From assembly GCA_013299115.1 (NCBI GenBank), contig JAAFKA010000009.1, positions 62,001 through 126,000 on the forward strand: a stretch of 64,000 nt of DNA, read 5' to 3'. Each line of letters opens with the position of its first letter. The stretch's first letter is position 1. The notes below the pieces were generated by a model. That model was not told the origin of the DNA and did no database searches. It saw only the letters and a program-made list of their open reading frames with translations. The position numbers and the translations under genes were made by a program. The DNA comes from Cytophagales bacterium (GTDB taxonomy: Bacteria; Bacteroidota; Bacteroidia; Cytophagales; Thermoflexibacteraceae). This document shows positions 22,829 to 30,688 of the stretch, piece by piece.

Positions 22829-23455
22829 ATGAAATTTAAAGATTTTAAAAATAACTCCGAAATGTTGTTATACTTTGGAGTAAAAATAGAAACTTCAAAA
22901 TTTATCAACTTTGAGCAAGTAACACCTATCGAGCTTAGCGAAGCCATGTTAAGTGATATAGAATTTTTAGTGGCAAACAGAGGTAATACAGATATGGAGG
23001 CTTATGCTTGTGAATTTTTTATAGCTCCTCTGCTCAAAGAGGCTTGGAAACGAAACCCCCAGGCAAAACTTTTTAGCCACCCACAAATAAAATATGAGGA
23101 TATAGTTTTAGTGCCAGATTATGTGGTTACTGCCAGAGATATATCTGGACTGAATTACTTTCAAAAACCCTTATTAATTACCGTAGAAGCCAAAAATGAT
23201 GATTATGCACAAGGTTGGGCTGATGTTTATAAACAATTAATGGTGGCAAGGTTATTAAACGAAAATAACGAAATTCCCATTTATGCCGTCGTCAGTATTG
23301 GTAAAGGTTGGGAGATAGGCAAATTAGAGGGAAAGATAATTTATAAACACCCAATTACACTGGGTTTGGACAATCCCAATAAACTGCTCGGTGTATTAGA
23401 TTATATTTTTGCCGACTGTGTAAAAACAGCAGAGAAGTTTGGAATGTATGATTAG
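22829..23455 (+). CDS. PD-(D/E)XK nuclease-like protein, array copy 2
   Basis: 208 residues, same core as copy 1 (PDYVV, TVEAKNDDYAQGW). The N-terminal block reads KIETSKFINFEQVTPIELSE, unlike copy 1, and the helix around Glu62 is ACEFFIAPLLKEAW rather than ACEAFIFPILREAW. The C-terminal 35 residues are identical to copy 1, so the copies look mosaic. It is followed 72 bp later by copy 3. Confidence 0.65.
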   Translation: MKFKDFKNNSEMLLYFGVKIETSKFINFEQVTPIELSEAMLSDIEFLVANRGNTDMEAYACEFFIAPLLKEAWKRNPQAKLFSHPQIKYEDIVLVPDYVVTARDISGLNYFQKPLLITVEAKNDDYAQGWADVYKQLMVARLLNENNEIPIYAVVSIGKGWEIGKLEGKIIYKHPITLGLDNPNKLLGVLDYIFADCVKTAEKFGMYD

Positions 23456-23462
23456 GAAGTTA

Positions 23463-23494
23463 TTTTGCTTTTCCTGACTTTTTTACTAACTTTG
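23463..23494 (+). promoter_or_regulatory. Promoter of array copy 3
   Basis: TTTTG 23463-23467, 19 bases, TAACTTTG 23487-23494. Confidence 0.75.
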
Positions 23495-23527
23495 TGAAAA
23501 TAAAAACTTCATAATGATTTTACAACT

Positions 23528-24154
23528 ATGAAATTTAGAGATTTTAAAAATAACTCTGAAATGTTATTATATTTCGGGTTAAAAATAGAAAGTAAGAAAT
23601 TTATCAATTTTGAAGAGGCAACACCTGTCAAACTTAGCGAAGCCATTTTGAGTGATATAGAATTTTCTTTGGCAAATAGAGGCGATGCAGATATGGAGGC
23701 TTATGCTTGTGAGGCTTTTATTTTCCCTATTTTGCGAGAGGCGTGGAAACGAAACCCAAAGGCAAAATTATTTAGCCACCCACAAATAAAATATGAAGAT
23801 TTAGTTTTAGTTCCAGATTATGTGGTAACTTCAAGAGATATATCGGGGCTTAATGCTTTTCAAAAACCCTTGCTAATTACTGTAGAAGCTAAAAATGACG
23901 ATTACGCACTGGGTTGGTCTGATGCCTGTAAACAGTTAATTGTGGCAAGATTGCTAAATGAAAATAATGAAATTCCAATTTATGCTTTGGTTAGCATAGG
24001 TGAGGGCTGGCAGATAGGCAAGTTAGATGGAAATAGGATTTATAAACACCCAATACCTTTGTCAATCAACGACCCAGACCAACTATTGGGCGTATTAGAT
24101 TATATCTTTGCAGACTGTGTAAAAACAGCCGAGAGGTTTGGAATGTATGATTAG
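23528..24154 (+). CDS. PD-(D/E)XK nuclease-like protein, array copy 3
   Basis: 208 residues with the conserved PDYVV and TVEAKNDDYALGW core. Its N-terminal block is close to copy 2 (KKFINFEEATPVKLSEAIL), while the Glu62 helix is of the copy 1 type (ACEAFIFPILREAW). The C-terminal block differs (HPIPLSINDPDQLLG), a type shared with copy 6. Downstream, AGCGGGTAAGATAGGG matches sequence after copy 1. Confidence 0.65.
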   Translation: MKFRDFKNNSEMLLYFGLKIESKKFINFEEATPVKLSEAILSDIEFSLANRGDADMEAYACEAFIFPILREAWKRNPKAKLFSHPQIKYEDLVLVPDYVVTSRDISGLNAFQKPLLITVEAKNDDYALGWSDACKQLIVARLLNENNEIPIYALVSIGEGWQIGKLDGNRIYKHPIPLSINDPDQLLGVLDYIFADCVKTAERFGMYD

Positions 24155-24222
24155 AAAATAGGTTTTTAGCGGGTAAGATAGGGCAAATTTGGAGGTCTTG
24201 TAATAAAAAATAGGCAAAATCA

Positions 24223-24252
24223 TTGAAATTAAAAATAAATTGACTACCTTTG
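24223..24252 (+). promoter_or_regulatory. Promoter of the lipoprotein gene
   Basis: TTG 24223-24225, 19 bases, TACCTTTG (TAnnTTTG) 24245-24252; start codon at 24294. Confidence 0.65.
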
Positions 24253-24293
24253 CAGCCAAATTTTAAAAACCTCAATCTTTTAATACTAACAAA

Positions 24294-25082
24294 ATGAAAC
24301 TATCTTTTAAATCTTTTGCGTTGCTTTTTGCCGTTGCTTGCATAGCAATCTCTTGTGGTGGCAATGACCCAAGTCCTGCAAACACCACTTGCCAACTAAC
24401 AAAACAAACAACAACCTCGCCTACAAGTATTCGTATAAGCACATATAAATACGGAGGAGATGGAAAAGTGGTAGAAATTAATAATCAAACAACTTCAACA
24501 AGTTCTGGTTCAGGTTCATACGCTGAAACAGTAATCTTTACTTATGATGGAAGTGGCAAATTAAGTAAACGTAAAACTACATACAGTAGCACTAATGGTT
24601 CGTTAGAGGAAGTTATGACTTATAAGTCAAACGGACAGTTGGAGAAAATGCAGCAAACCAGCATAGGTAATAGCACAATAGTAAACACGGTGCTTTTTGA
24701 GTATAATACGAATAATCAGATATCTAAAATGACAAATTCTTCAAGTGCTTCTCTTACTAATCAGGTAAATTATACTTACAACGGTAATAATTTAGCTTCA
24801 TATAGTTTTGTTCTTTCTCGCGAAACAAGTCTTTTGGAGTATAAAGGATATGACGACAAGAAAAATCCTTTGAATGCTTTGGCTTATGCTTTTCCTGACC
24901 AACCAAATTATGCTTCTGCAAATAATTATACCGAAATAGTGCAGACTGTAAATGGACAACCTACAATTAACAAGCCTTTTTTTACGCATACTTACAATTC
25001 AAAAAATCTGCCAATCAAAACAGAGTTTAAGAATGTTACCCAAACAGCAACCACTGTTTATGAGTATGCGAATTGCCAATAA
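24294..25082 (+). CDS. Lipoprotein with RHS/YD-like repeats
   Basis: 262 residues. A type II signal ends in the lipobox AISCGG (lipidated Cys21). The mature part carries several 20-25 residue repeats with a Y-x-x-x-G-K/N/Q pattern: YKYGGDGKVVEI, FTYDGSGKLSKR, MTYKSNGQLEKM, FEYNTNNQISKM, YTYNGNNLASY. These resemble short RHS/YD repeats of Bacteroidota DUF4595-like lipoproteins. Probably on the outer membrane or periplasmic. It interrupts the nuclease-like array; no functional link is evident. Confidence 0.7.
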   Translation: MKLSFKSFALLFAVACIAISCGGNDPSPANTTCQLTKQTTTSPTSIRISTYKYGGDGKVVEINNQTTSTSSGSGSYAETVIFTYDGSGKLSKRKTTYSSTNGSLEEVMTYKSNGQLEKMQQTSIGNSTIVNTVLFEYNTNNQISKMTNSSSASLTNQVNYTYNGNNLASYSFVLSRETSLLEYKGYDDKKNPLNALAYAFPDQPNYASANNYTEIVQTVNGQPTINKPFFTHTYNSKNLPIKTEFKNVTQTATTVYEYANCQ

Positions 25083-25169
25083 GCAGACTTTGTAAAATAC
25101 TTTTTTGCTCCCTATTTTTTGTTAAACATAAAGTAGGGGGCATTTTTATTTTGGTATAGAAACAGCTAT

Positions 25170-25269
25170 TGATTTTAATTTTTCTTAACCACAAAATTAC
25201 AAGACTTACCAATCAAGTGCCACAACTATTTTGCTTTTCCTTACTTTTTTTGCTAACTTTGTGAAAATA
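25170..25269. repeat. 100-bp upstream segment, second copy
   Basis: Copy of 22704-22803. Here the outward promoter box (25192-25199) points at the 3' end of the lipoprotein gene and serves no gene, so the segment was probably carried along when copy 4 was duplicated. Confidence 0.8.
25229..25261 (+). promoter_or_regulatory. Promoter of array copy 4
   Basis: TTTTG 25229-25233, 20 bases, TAACTTTG 25254-25261. Confidence 0.75.
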
Positions 25270-25277
25270 AGAAATCT

Positions 25278-25910
25278 ATGGCACTCAAAATTACCGATTT
25301 CAAAACCAATGCCGAATTGCTCACGCATTTTGGGATAAAAGTAAGTTCAGATGAATTTATAAACTTCAAATCAATTCCATCGATGAAAATTACAGCTTCG
25401 TTGAGAGATGACCTAAAATTTCTTTTATCAAACAGAGGAGATACAGATATGGAGGCGTATGCTTGTGAGTTTTTAATTGCCCCGCTGCTCAAAGAGGCGT
25501 GGAAACGAAACCCCAAAGCAAAATTGTTTAGCCACCCCCGCATGGCGTATGAAGATACGGTTTTAATCCCCGATTATGTTGTAACCTCAAAAGACAAATT
25601 GGGCTTAAATAGTTTTCAAAAACCCCTGCTAATAACCGTAGAAGCCAAAAATGACGACTATGCACAAGGTTGGGCAGATGCGTACAGACAGCTTATGGTG
25701 GCAAGATTAATCAACGAAAATAACGATATTCCTATTTATGCTATCATCAGCATAGGCGAGGGTTGGCAGATAGGCAAATTAGACGGAAATACGATTTATA
25801 AGCACCCAATAACCTTGGGTTTAGACAATCCAAACAAATTACTCGGCGTATTAGATTATATTTTTGCCGACTGTGTAAAAACAGCAGAGAAGTTTGGCAT
25901 GTATGATTAG
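25278..25910 (+). CDS. PD-(D/E)XK nuclease-like protein, array copy 4
   Basis: 210 residues, opening MALKITDFKTNAELLTHFG, the start type of copies 4-6 (copies 1-3 and 7 start MKF). The core is PDYVVTSKDKLG and TVEAKNDDYAQGW. Residues from about 48 to the end are almost identical to copy 5, with differences concentrated in the N-terminal variable block (SSDEFINFKSIPSMKITASL). Confidence 0.65.
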   Translation: MALKITDFKTNAELLTHFGIKVSSDEFINFKSIPSMKITASLRDDLKFLLSNRGDTDMEAYACEFLIAPLLKEAWKRNPKAKLFSHPRMAYEDTVLIPDYVVTSKDKLGLNSFQKPLLITVEAKNDDYAQGWADAYRQLMVARLINENNDIPIYAIISIGEGWQIGKLDGNTIYKHPITLGLDNPNKLLGVLDYIFADCVKTAEKFGMYD

Positions 25911-25917
25911 AAAGTTA

Positions 25918-25950
25918 TTTTGCTTTTCGCTGTACTTTTTGCTAACTTTG
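25918..25950 (+). promoter_or_regulatory. Promoter of array copy 5
   Basis: TTTTG 25918-25922, 20 bases, TAACTTTG 25943-25950. It begins 8 bp after the stop of copy 4. Confidence 0.75.
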
Positions 25951-25966
25951 TGAAAATAAAAAATCT

Positions 25967-26599
25967 ATGGCACTCAAAATTACTGATTTTAAAACCAATG
26001 CCGAATTGCTTACGCATTTTGGAATAAGAGTAAGCACAGAAGAATTTATCAATTTTGACCTTATTATGCCCATAGAAATTTCTGCTTCTTTGAAAGAGGA
26101 TTTGAAATTTCTTTTATCAAACAGAGGAGATACAGATATGGAGGCTTATGCTTGTGAGTTTTTAATTGCCCCGCTGCTCAAAGAGGCATGGAAACGAAAC
26201 CCGAAGGCAAAATTATTTAGCCACCCCCGCGTTGTGTATGAAGATACGGTTTTAATCCCCGATTATGTTGTAACCTCAAAAGACAAATTGGGCTTAAATA
26301 GTTTCCAAAAACCCCTGCTAATAACCGTAGAAGCCAAAAATGACGACTATGCACAAGGTTGGGCAGATGCGTACAGGCAGCTTATGGTGGCAAGATTAAT
26401 CAACGAAAATAACGATATTCCTATTTATGCTATCATCAGCATAGGCGAGGGTTGGCAGATAGGCAAATTAGACGGAAATACGATTTATAAGCACCCAATA
26501 ACCTTGGGTTTAGACAATCCAAACAAATTACTCGGCGTATTAGATTATATTTTTGCCGACTGTGTAAAAACAGCAGAGAAGTTTGGCATGTATGATTAG
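25967..26599 (+). CDS. PD-(D/E)XK nuclease-like protein, array copy 5
   Basis: 210 residues. The last 450 bp are nearly the same as in copy 4, including silent positions, so duplication or gene conversion is recent. The N-terminal variable block (STEEFINFDLIMPIEISASL) is different. The catalytic-type residues (PDYVV, EAK) are kept. Confidence 0.65.
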   Translation: MALKITDFKTNAELLTHFGIRVSTEEFINFDLIMPIEISASLKEDLKFLLSNRGDTDMEAYACEFLIAPLLKEAWKRNPKAKLFSHPRVVYEDTVLIPDYVVTSKDKLGLNSFQKPLLITVEAKNDDYAQGWADAYRQLMVARLINENNDIPIYAIISIGEGWQIGKLDGNTIYKHPITLGLDNPNKLLGVLDYIFADCVKTAEKFGMYD

Positions 26600-26606
26600 A
26601 AAGTTA

Positions 26607-26639
26607 TTTTGCTTTTCGCTGTATTTTTTGCTAACTTTG
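26607..26639 (+). promoter_or_regulatory. Promoter of array copy 6
   Basis: TTTTG 26607-26611, 20 bases, TAACTTTG 26632-26639. Confidence 0.75.
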
Positions 26640-26655
26640 TGAAAATAAAAAATCT

Positions 26656-27288
26656 ATGGCACTCAAAATTACCGATTTTAAAACCAATGCCGAATTGCTT
26701 ACGCATTTTGGAATAAGAGTAAGCACCGAAAAATTTATAAATTTTGACGAGATTGCAACCATCGAAATTCCACAACTTTTAAGGGAAGACTTGACTTTTC
26801 TCTTGTCAAACAGAGGAGATACGGATATGGAGGCTTATGCTTGTGAGGCACTCATTTTTCCTTTGTTAAAAGAGGCGTGGAAACGAAACCCAAAGGCAAA
26901 ATTGTTTAGTCACCCCCGCATGGCGTATGAAGATACGGTTTTAATCCCCGATTATGTTGTTACTTCAAAAGACAAATTGGGCTTAAATAGTTTCCAAAAA
27001 CCTTTGCTAATAACCGTAGAAGCCAAAAATGAAGACTATGCACAAGGCTGGGCAGATGCGTACAGACAGCTTATGGTGGCAAGATTGATAAACGAAAATA
27101 ACGCAATTTCTATTTATGCGTTGGTTAGCATAGGCGAAGGTTGGCAGATTGGCAAATTAGAAGGCAACATGATTTACAAACACCCTTTGCCTTTGTCTAT
27201 TTTGTACCCTAATCAGCTACTTAGTGTATTAGATTATATCTTTGCAGACTGTGTGCGGACTGCCGAAAGGTTTGGTATGTATGATTAG
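26656..27288 (+). CDS. PD-(D/E)XK nuclease-like protein, array copy 6
   Basis: 210 residues. The N-terminus is like copies 4 and 5, but the variable block is STEKFINFDEIATIEIPQLL, the Glu helix is ACEALIFPLLKEAW, and the C-terminus is HPLPLSILYPNQLLS, related to copy 3. Core PDYVV and TVEAKNEDYAQGW are conserved. This combination supports reshuffling between copies. Confidence 0.65.
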   Translation: MALKITDFKTNAELLTHFGIRVSTEKFINFDEIATIEIPQLLREDLTFLLSNRGDTDMEAYACEALIFPLLKEAWKRNPKAKLFSHPRMAYEDTVLIPDYVVTSKDKLGLNSFQKPLLITVEAKNEDYAQGWADAYRQLMVARLINENNAISIYALVSIGEGWQIGKLEGNMIYKHPLPLSILYPNQLLSVLDYIFADCVRTAERFGMYD

Positions 27289-27347
27289 AAAGGCTTTTTT
27301 ACAAACCAAGAAGGTAGGAGAATTTGCTAGCAAGTTTCCAAAAAAGA

Positions 27348-27378
27348 TTGCCTTTTTGCTATATTTTCACTAACTTTG
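27348..27378 (+). promoter_or_regulatory. Promoter of array copy 7
   Basis: TTG 27348-27350, 20 bases, TAACTTTG 27371-27378. The spacer differs from the other six, but the boxes and GTGAAAAT after them are kept. Confidence 0.7.
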
Positions 27379-27399
27379 TGAAAATGAAAACTTAAACGT

Positions 27400-28026
27400 A
27401 TGAAATTTAGTGATTTTATAGACAGTTCTCAAATGCTATTGCATTTTGGGCTAAGAGCAACAACAGAGGAATTTATAGACTTAGATGCTATCACACCGAT
27501 AGAAATTCCTACTTATTTAAAAGAGGATTTGAAGTTTGTTATGGCAAACAGAGGAGCATCTGATTTGGAATTTTATGCTTGCGAGTTTCTTATTGCACCT
27601 TTTCTCAAAGAGGCGTGGAAACGAAACCCCAAAGCAAAACTGTTTAGCCACCCGCAAATAAAATATGAAGATTTAGTTTTAGTACCAGATTATGTAATAA
27701 CGTCAAAAGATAAATCTGGGCTTAATTCTTTTCAAAAACCCTTGTTGATAACCGTAGAAGCAAAAAAAGATGATTATGATTTAGGCTGGGCAGATGCTTA
27801 CAAACAGTTGATAGTTGCAAGATTAATAAACGAAAATAATGAAATTCCAATTTATGCCCTTATTAGCAGTGGTAAAGGGTGGGAATTTGGCAAATTAGAC
27901 GGAAATATGATTTACAAACACCCAATTACATTAGGTTTAGATAATTCAAATAAACTTTTAGGAATTCTTGATTACATTTTTGCAGACTGTGTGCGGACTG
28001 CCGAAAAGTTTGGAATGTATGATTAG
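27400..28026 (+). CDS. PD-(D/E)XK nuclease-like protein, array copy 7
   Basis: 208 residues and the most divergent copy: it starts MKFSDFIDSSQMLLHFGLRA, has ANRGASDLEFYACEFLIAPF, PDYVITSKDKSG and TVEAKKDDYDLGWADAYKQL. Glu, Asp and the ExK pair of the nuclease core are still present. It is the last of the array; the next gene is convergent. Confidence 0.65.
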   Translation: MKFSDFIDSSQMLLHFGLRATTEEFIDLDAITPIEIPTYLKEDLKFVMANRGASDLEFYACEFLIAPFLKEAWKRNPKAKLFSHPQIKYEDLVLVPDYVITSKDKSGLNSFQKPLLITVEAKKDDYDLGWADAYKQLIVARLINENNEIPIYALISSGKGWEFGKLDGNMIYKHPITLGLDNSNKLLGILDYIFADCVRTAEKFGMYD

Positions 28027-28116
28027 AAAAAATCTTTTGAAGTGGTAAGGTAGGAAATAGTTGACAGTTTCGTAGTAGAAAATATAAGGACAAAACTATT
28101 GAAATAAAGAAGAATT

Positions 28117-29556
28117 CTAAAAGTCTGTTTGGAAGTTAAACACAAAAGTCCTTTCCAAGAAGCCATTCATAGAATACTCGAAACGTAGCGTGTTGCTGTT
28201 GTAAAGCACCACGTCCATGCCTACGCCTGTTCCCCAAAGTAGTTGGTTGTTGAAAACCGAAGAACCATAATCAAAATTGGAATGGACATAGCCCATATCT
28301 GCATAAATTTTTGGGAAAATAGCAATAGGCATTGTACCGAACTGCTCTAAGGGAATTGCTTTTTTCAGATTCCAAATACTCGAAAAGGCTTTGAGTTTGA
28401 GGGTATTTTTCCAAACGCCAAAATGTTGCCCACCTACTACATACACCTCCATTCCACGCGTAAAATTTTGGTTGAAACCATAGCCTCGCATTTCGCTAAA
28501 AGGCTGTTTTTCAGGAAAAGAAACAGACCCTCGCAAACTGGTAGCATAATAAAAAACTTTGTTTAGTGGCACAAATTGGGCATAAGAGCCTGTAAAAGAC
28601 CAAAAACTTACGTCATCAAACGAGGTCAAACCTCGTCGAACAGCCTCGAATTCTATAAATTTACCTTTGAGTGGAAAACTTGCATTATCTCTCAAATCTC
28701 TGGTAAAATAATAGAGAAATTGAAAATAGCGTTGTGTTGTTTTGCCATCACTATAATAATTAGAATTGAGCAATTTCACTGAATCGTGAATATGTCCATA
28801 ATTGTAATCCAAACGAAAACGGTGCGTGTTATAAAAATGACTTCGTTTCGAAAAACCAACAGAACCTAAAAACCTTTCTTCCAATACGGCATCATTTGGG
28901 TTGCGGTAGGTCTGTCGAAGCCCCTCACGCAAGCCATACATGACGTTTTTGGTGTTCGAGTAGCTAATTCGAAACGATAAACCCGACGTTTGGTCTTTGT
29001 TGATATAAGGAATCCGATATTCAAAATCCAACTTGCGAACAAAGCCTAATTGAAAATAAAACTTCAAAAATTCGTTTCTGCCCCTAAAATTTTGTTGCAA
29101 TATGTTAATACCATAAGTTAACCTGTCTAAATCGTACCCTTTAGATGCCCATTCATTAAAATTTCTGTCTGCAAAGTCTATTACTGGAAAAGGATAAGTG
29201 TACCATTTTTCTATCAGGCTCACAATCAACTCCGTTGTATCTGCGTGAATATGGTAAGGTATCACTTCTGCCATTACAAAAAGTTGGGTATTCATCAATT
29301 TGTACGATTCTCTTTGTAGTAAACTATCCAGATTTTGTCGGCAAACTCGCATACCTTGTTTCAGAGCAAGTTCACGATAAATAATTCGGTCTATGGTTTT
29401 GCGGTTACATTCTATCTGAATTTTACTAATATACAAACTGTCGCAAGGCTGCACAACGGCGTTTGTGGGCAAAGTAGCAGGTTGCGACTGCCCTATAAGG
29501 CAAAAAGCCCAGCATTGGAGGCAAATAAAAACGCAAAAAACCAAGACCACTTTCAT
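28117..29556 (-). CDS. Omp85/BamA-TamA-like outer-membrane protein
   Basis: About 479 residues from ATG 29556, where a signal peptide begins (MKVVLVFCVFICLQCWAFC); an upstream ATG at 29613 would place 19 residues ahead of it. After it comes a POTRA-like segment (LYISKIQIECNRKTIDRIIY to ELIVSLIEKW), then a C-terminal barrel rich in aromatic strands (YDLDRLTYGINILQQNFRG, FSEMRGYGF) ending in a Phe (RTFVFNFQTDF). Members insert or transport proteins at the outer membrane. With one POTRA and a 16-strand-sized barrel it resembles the short surface-antigen type. Role unknown. Confidence 0.7.
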   Translation of the reverse strand: MKVVLVFCVFICLQCWAFCLIGQSQPATLPTNAVVQPCDSLYISKIQIECNRKTIDRIIYRELALKQGMRVCRQNLDSLLQRESYKLMNTQLFVMAEVIPYHIHADTTELIVSLIEKWYTYPFPVIDFADRNFNEWASKGYDLDRLTYGINILQQNFRGRNEFLKFYFQLGFVRKLDFEYRIPYINKDQTSGLSFRISYSNTKNVMYGLREGLRQTYRNPNDAVLEERFLGSVGFSKRSHFYNTHRFRLDYNYGHIHDSVKLLNSNYYSDGKTTQRYFQFLYYFTRDLRDNASFPLKGKFIEFEAVRRGLTSFDDVSFWSFTGSYAQFVPLNKVFYYATSLRGSVSFPEKQPFSEMRGYGFNQNFTRGMEVYVVGGQHFGVWKNTLKLKAFSSIWNLKKAIPLEQFGTMPIAIFPKIYADMGYVHSNFDYGSSVFNNQLLWGTGVGMDVVLYNSNTLRFEYSMNGFLERTFVFNFQTDF

Positions 29557-29841
29557 ATTAAAATACTTTGAATGATAAAAGGTTGTAATAATTAGGGTAG
29601 TTGCCTTAGGCAATCCTTACTCCCTATACATATAATTTTCTAAGCTAAGTTTGGCAAAGTTACTTTCTCCGTAGGAGAATTTTTGCATAATTGCTAAATA
29701 AACACAAAATTAAGCTAATTTTGCTGTAATCGCAAACGCAAAGTTCGACAAAAATGTTAATTATTACTAATTAATATAGGTTGTACAAGTATTTATATAG
29801 CTTTGCAAACACCAAAATACAAATGATAAGGTAAGGATTAA

Positions 29842-30585
29842 ATGAAATCAATTACAATGTTAAAACAACTAAGAAATATTTTTCGGTCTTTCGGGTTAGA
29901 TGTCGTGAGATATAGTCCGCCAGTTGTGGACACTATTCAAAAAATTTTGACAGACCAACAAATTAGTTTGGTCATAGATGGTGGGGCAAATGTAGGGCAA
30001 TATGCCAAAAAAACTTTCAAAAATGGCTATACAGGCAAAGTTGTTTCCATAGAGCCACAAATAGAGGCACATCAGCAACTATTGGCACAAGTGGCAAATT
30101 ACCCAACTTGGCAAATCTATAAGCGGTGTGCCTTAGCAGACGTGGCGGGCAAAGCCCAAATCAATGTTACACAAAACTCCGAAAGTAGTTCGTTGTTGGC
30201 TCTTACCGACTCTGCTTCGCAAACAGATGCAGGTATTGCAGTCATTAGGCAAGAGGAAGTTGAGATGACTACGCTGGATATAATTGCCAAAGACCTTAAT
30301 TTTTTGGCTACTCACTCGGCTATTTATCTCAAATTAGATTTACAGGGGCATGAACTCAAAGCCTTGCAAGGGGCAACTTCGCTGTTGCAAGCACCACAAT
30401 TAAAAGTAGTACAGTTAGAAATGGCTTTGCACTCTACTTATCAAAATGAACCAGATTGGTTGGTCTTAATAGATTATATGAAAATCAGTGGATTTGATTT
30501 ATTTTATCTTTTCCCCGGCTTTACACACAGTGAAACTGGGCAGTTGCTCGAAATGGACGGAATTTTTGTGAGGAAAAATAAGTAA
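29842..30585 (+). CDS. FkbM family methyltransferase
   Basis: 247 residues. Class I methyltransferase motifs: VIDGGANVGQYAKK (motif I), VVSIEPQ, then TTLDII, and YLKLDLQGHELKALQGA with VVQLEMAL, the FkbM signature order. Probably an O-methyltransferase acting on a sugar or lipid. The acceptor cannot be told. A TAGCTTTG box at 29798-29805 precedes it. Confidence 0.85.
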   Translation: MKSITMLKQLRNIFRSFGLDVVRYSPPVVDTIQKILTDQQISLVIDGGANVGQYAKKTFKNGYTGKVVSIEPQIEAHQQLLAQVANYPTWQIYKRCALADVAGKAQINVTQNSESSSLLALTDSASQTDAGIAVIRQEEVEMTTLDIIAKDLNFLATHSAIYLKLDLQGHELKALQGATSLLQAPQLKVVQLEMALHSTYQNEPDWLVLIDYMKISGFDLFYLFPGFTHSETGQLLEMDGIFVRKNK

Positions 30586-30603
30586 GAGATATAAAATATG
30601 AAA

Positions 30604-30675
30604 GTTAAACAATATTAGGTACGATTGTCAAGGTGCGAAAAACACCGTTGCCAACGTACCTAATACTTGTTTAAC
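30604..30675. repeat. Hairpin element A, shared core with 41604-41654
   Basis: Arms GTTAAACAATATTAGGTACG and CGTACCTAATACTTGTTTAAC (one bulge) enclose a second stem, ATTGTCAAGGTG CGAAAAA CACCGTTGCCAA. It lies between convergent genes. The inner part is nearly the same as in element B, whereas the outer arms are unrelated yet self-complementary in each. Confidence 0.7.
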
Positions 30676-30688
30676 TACGCACTTTGGT

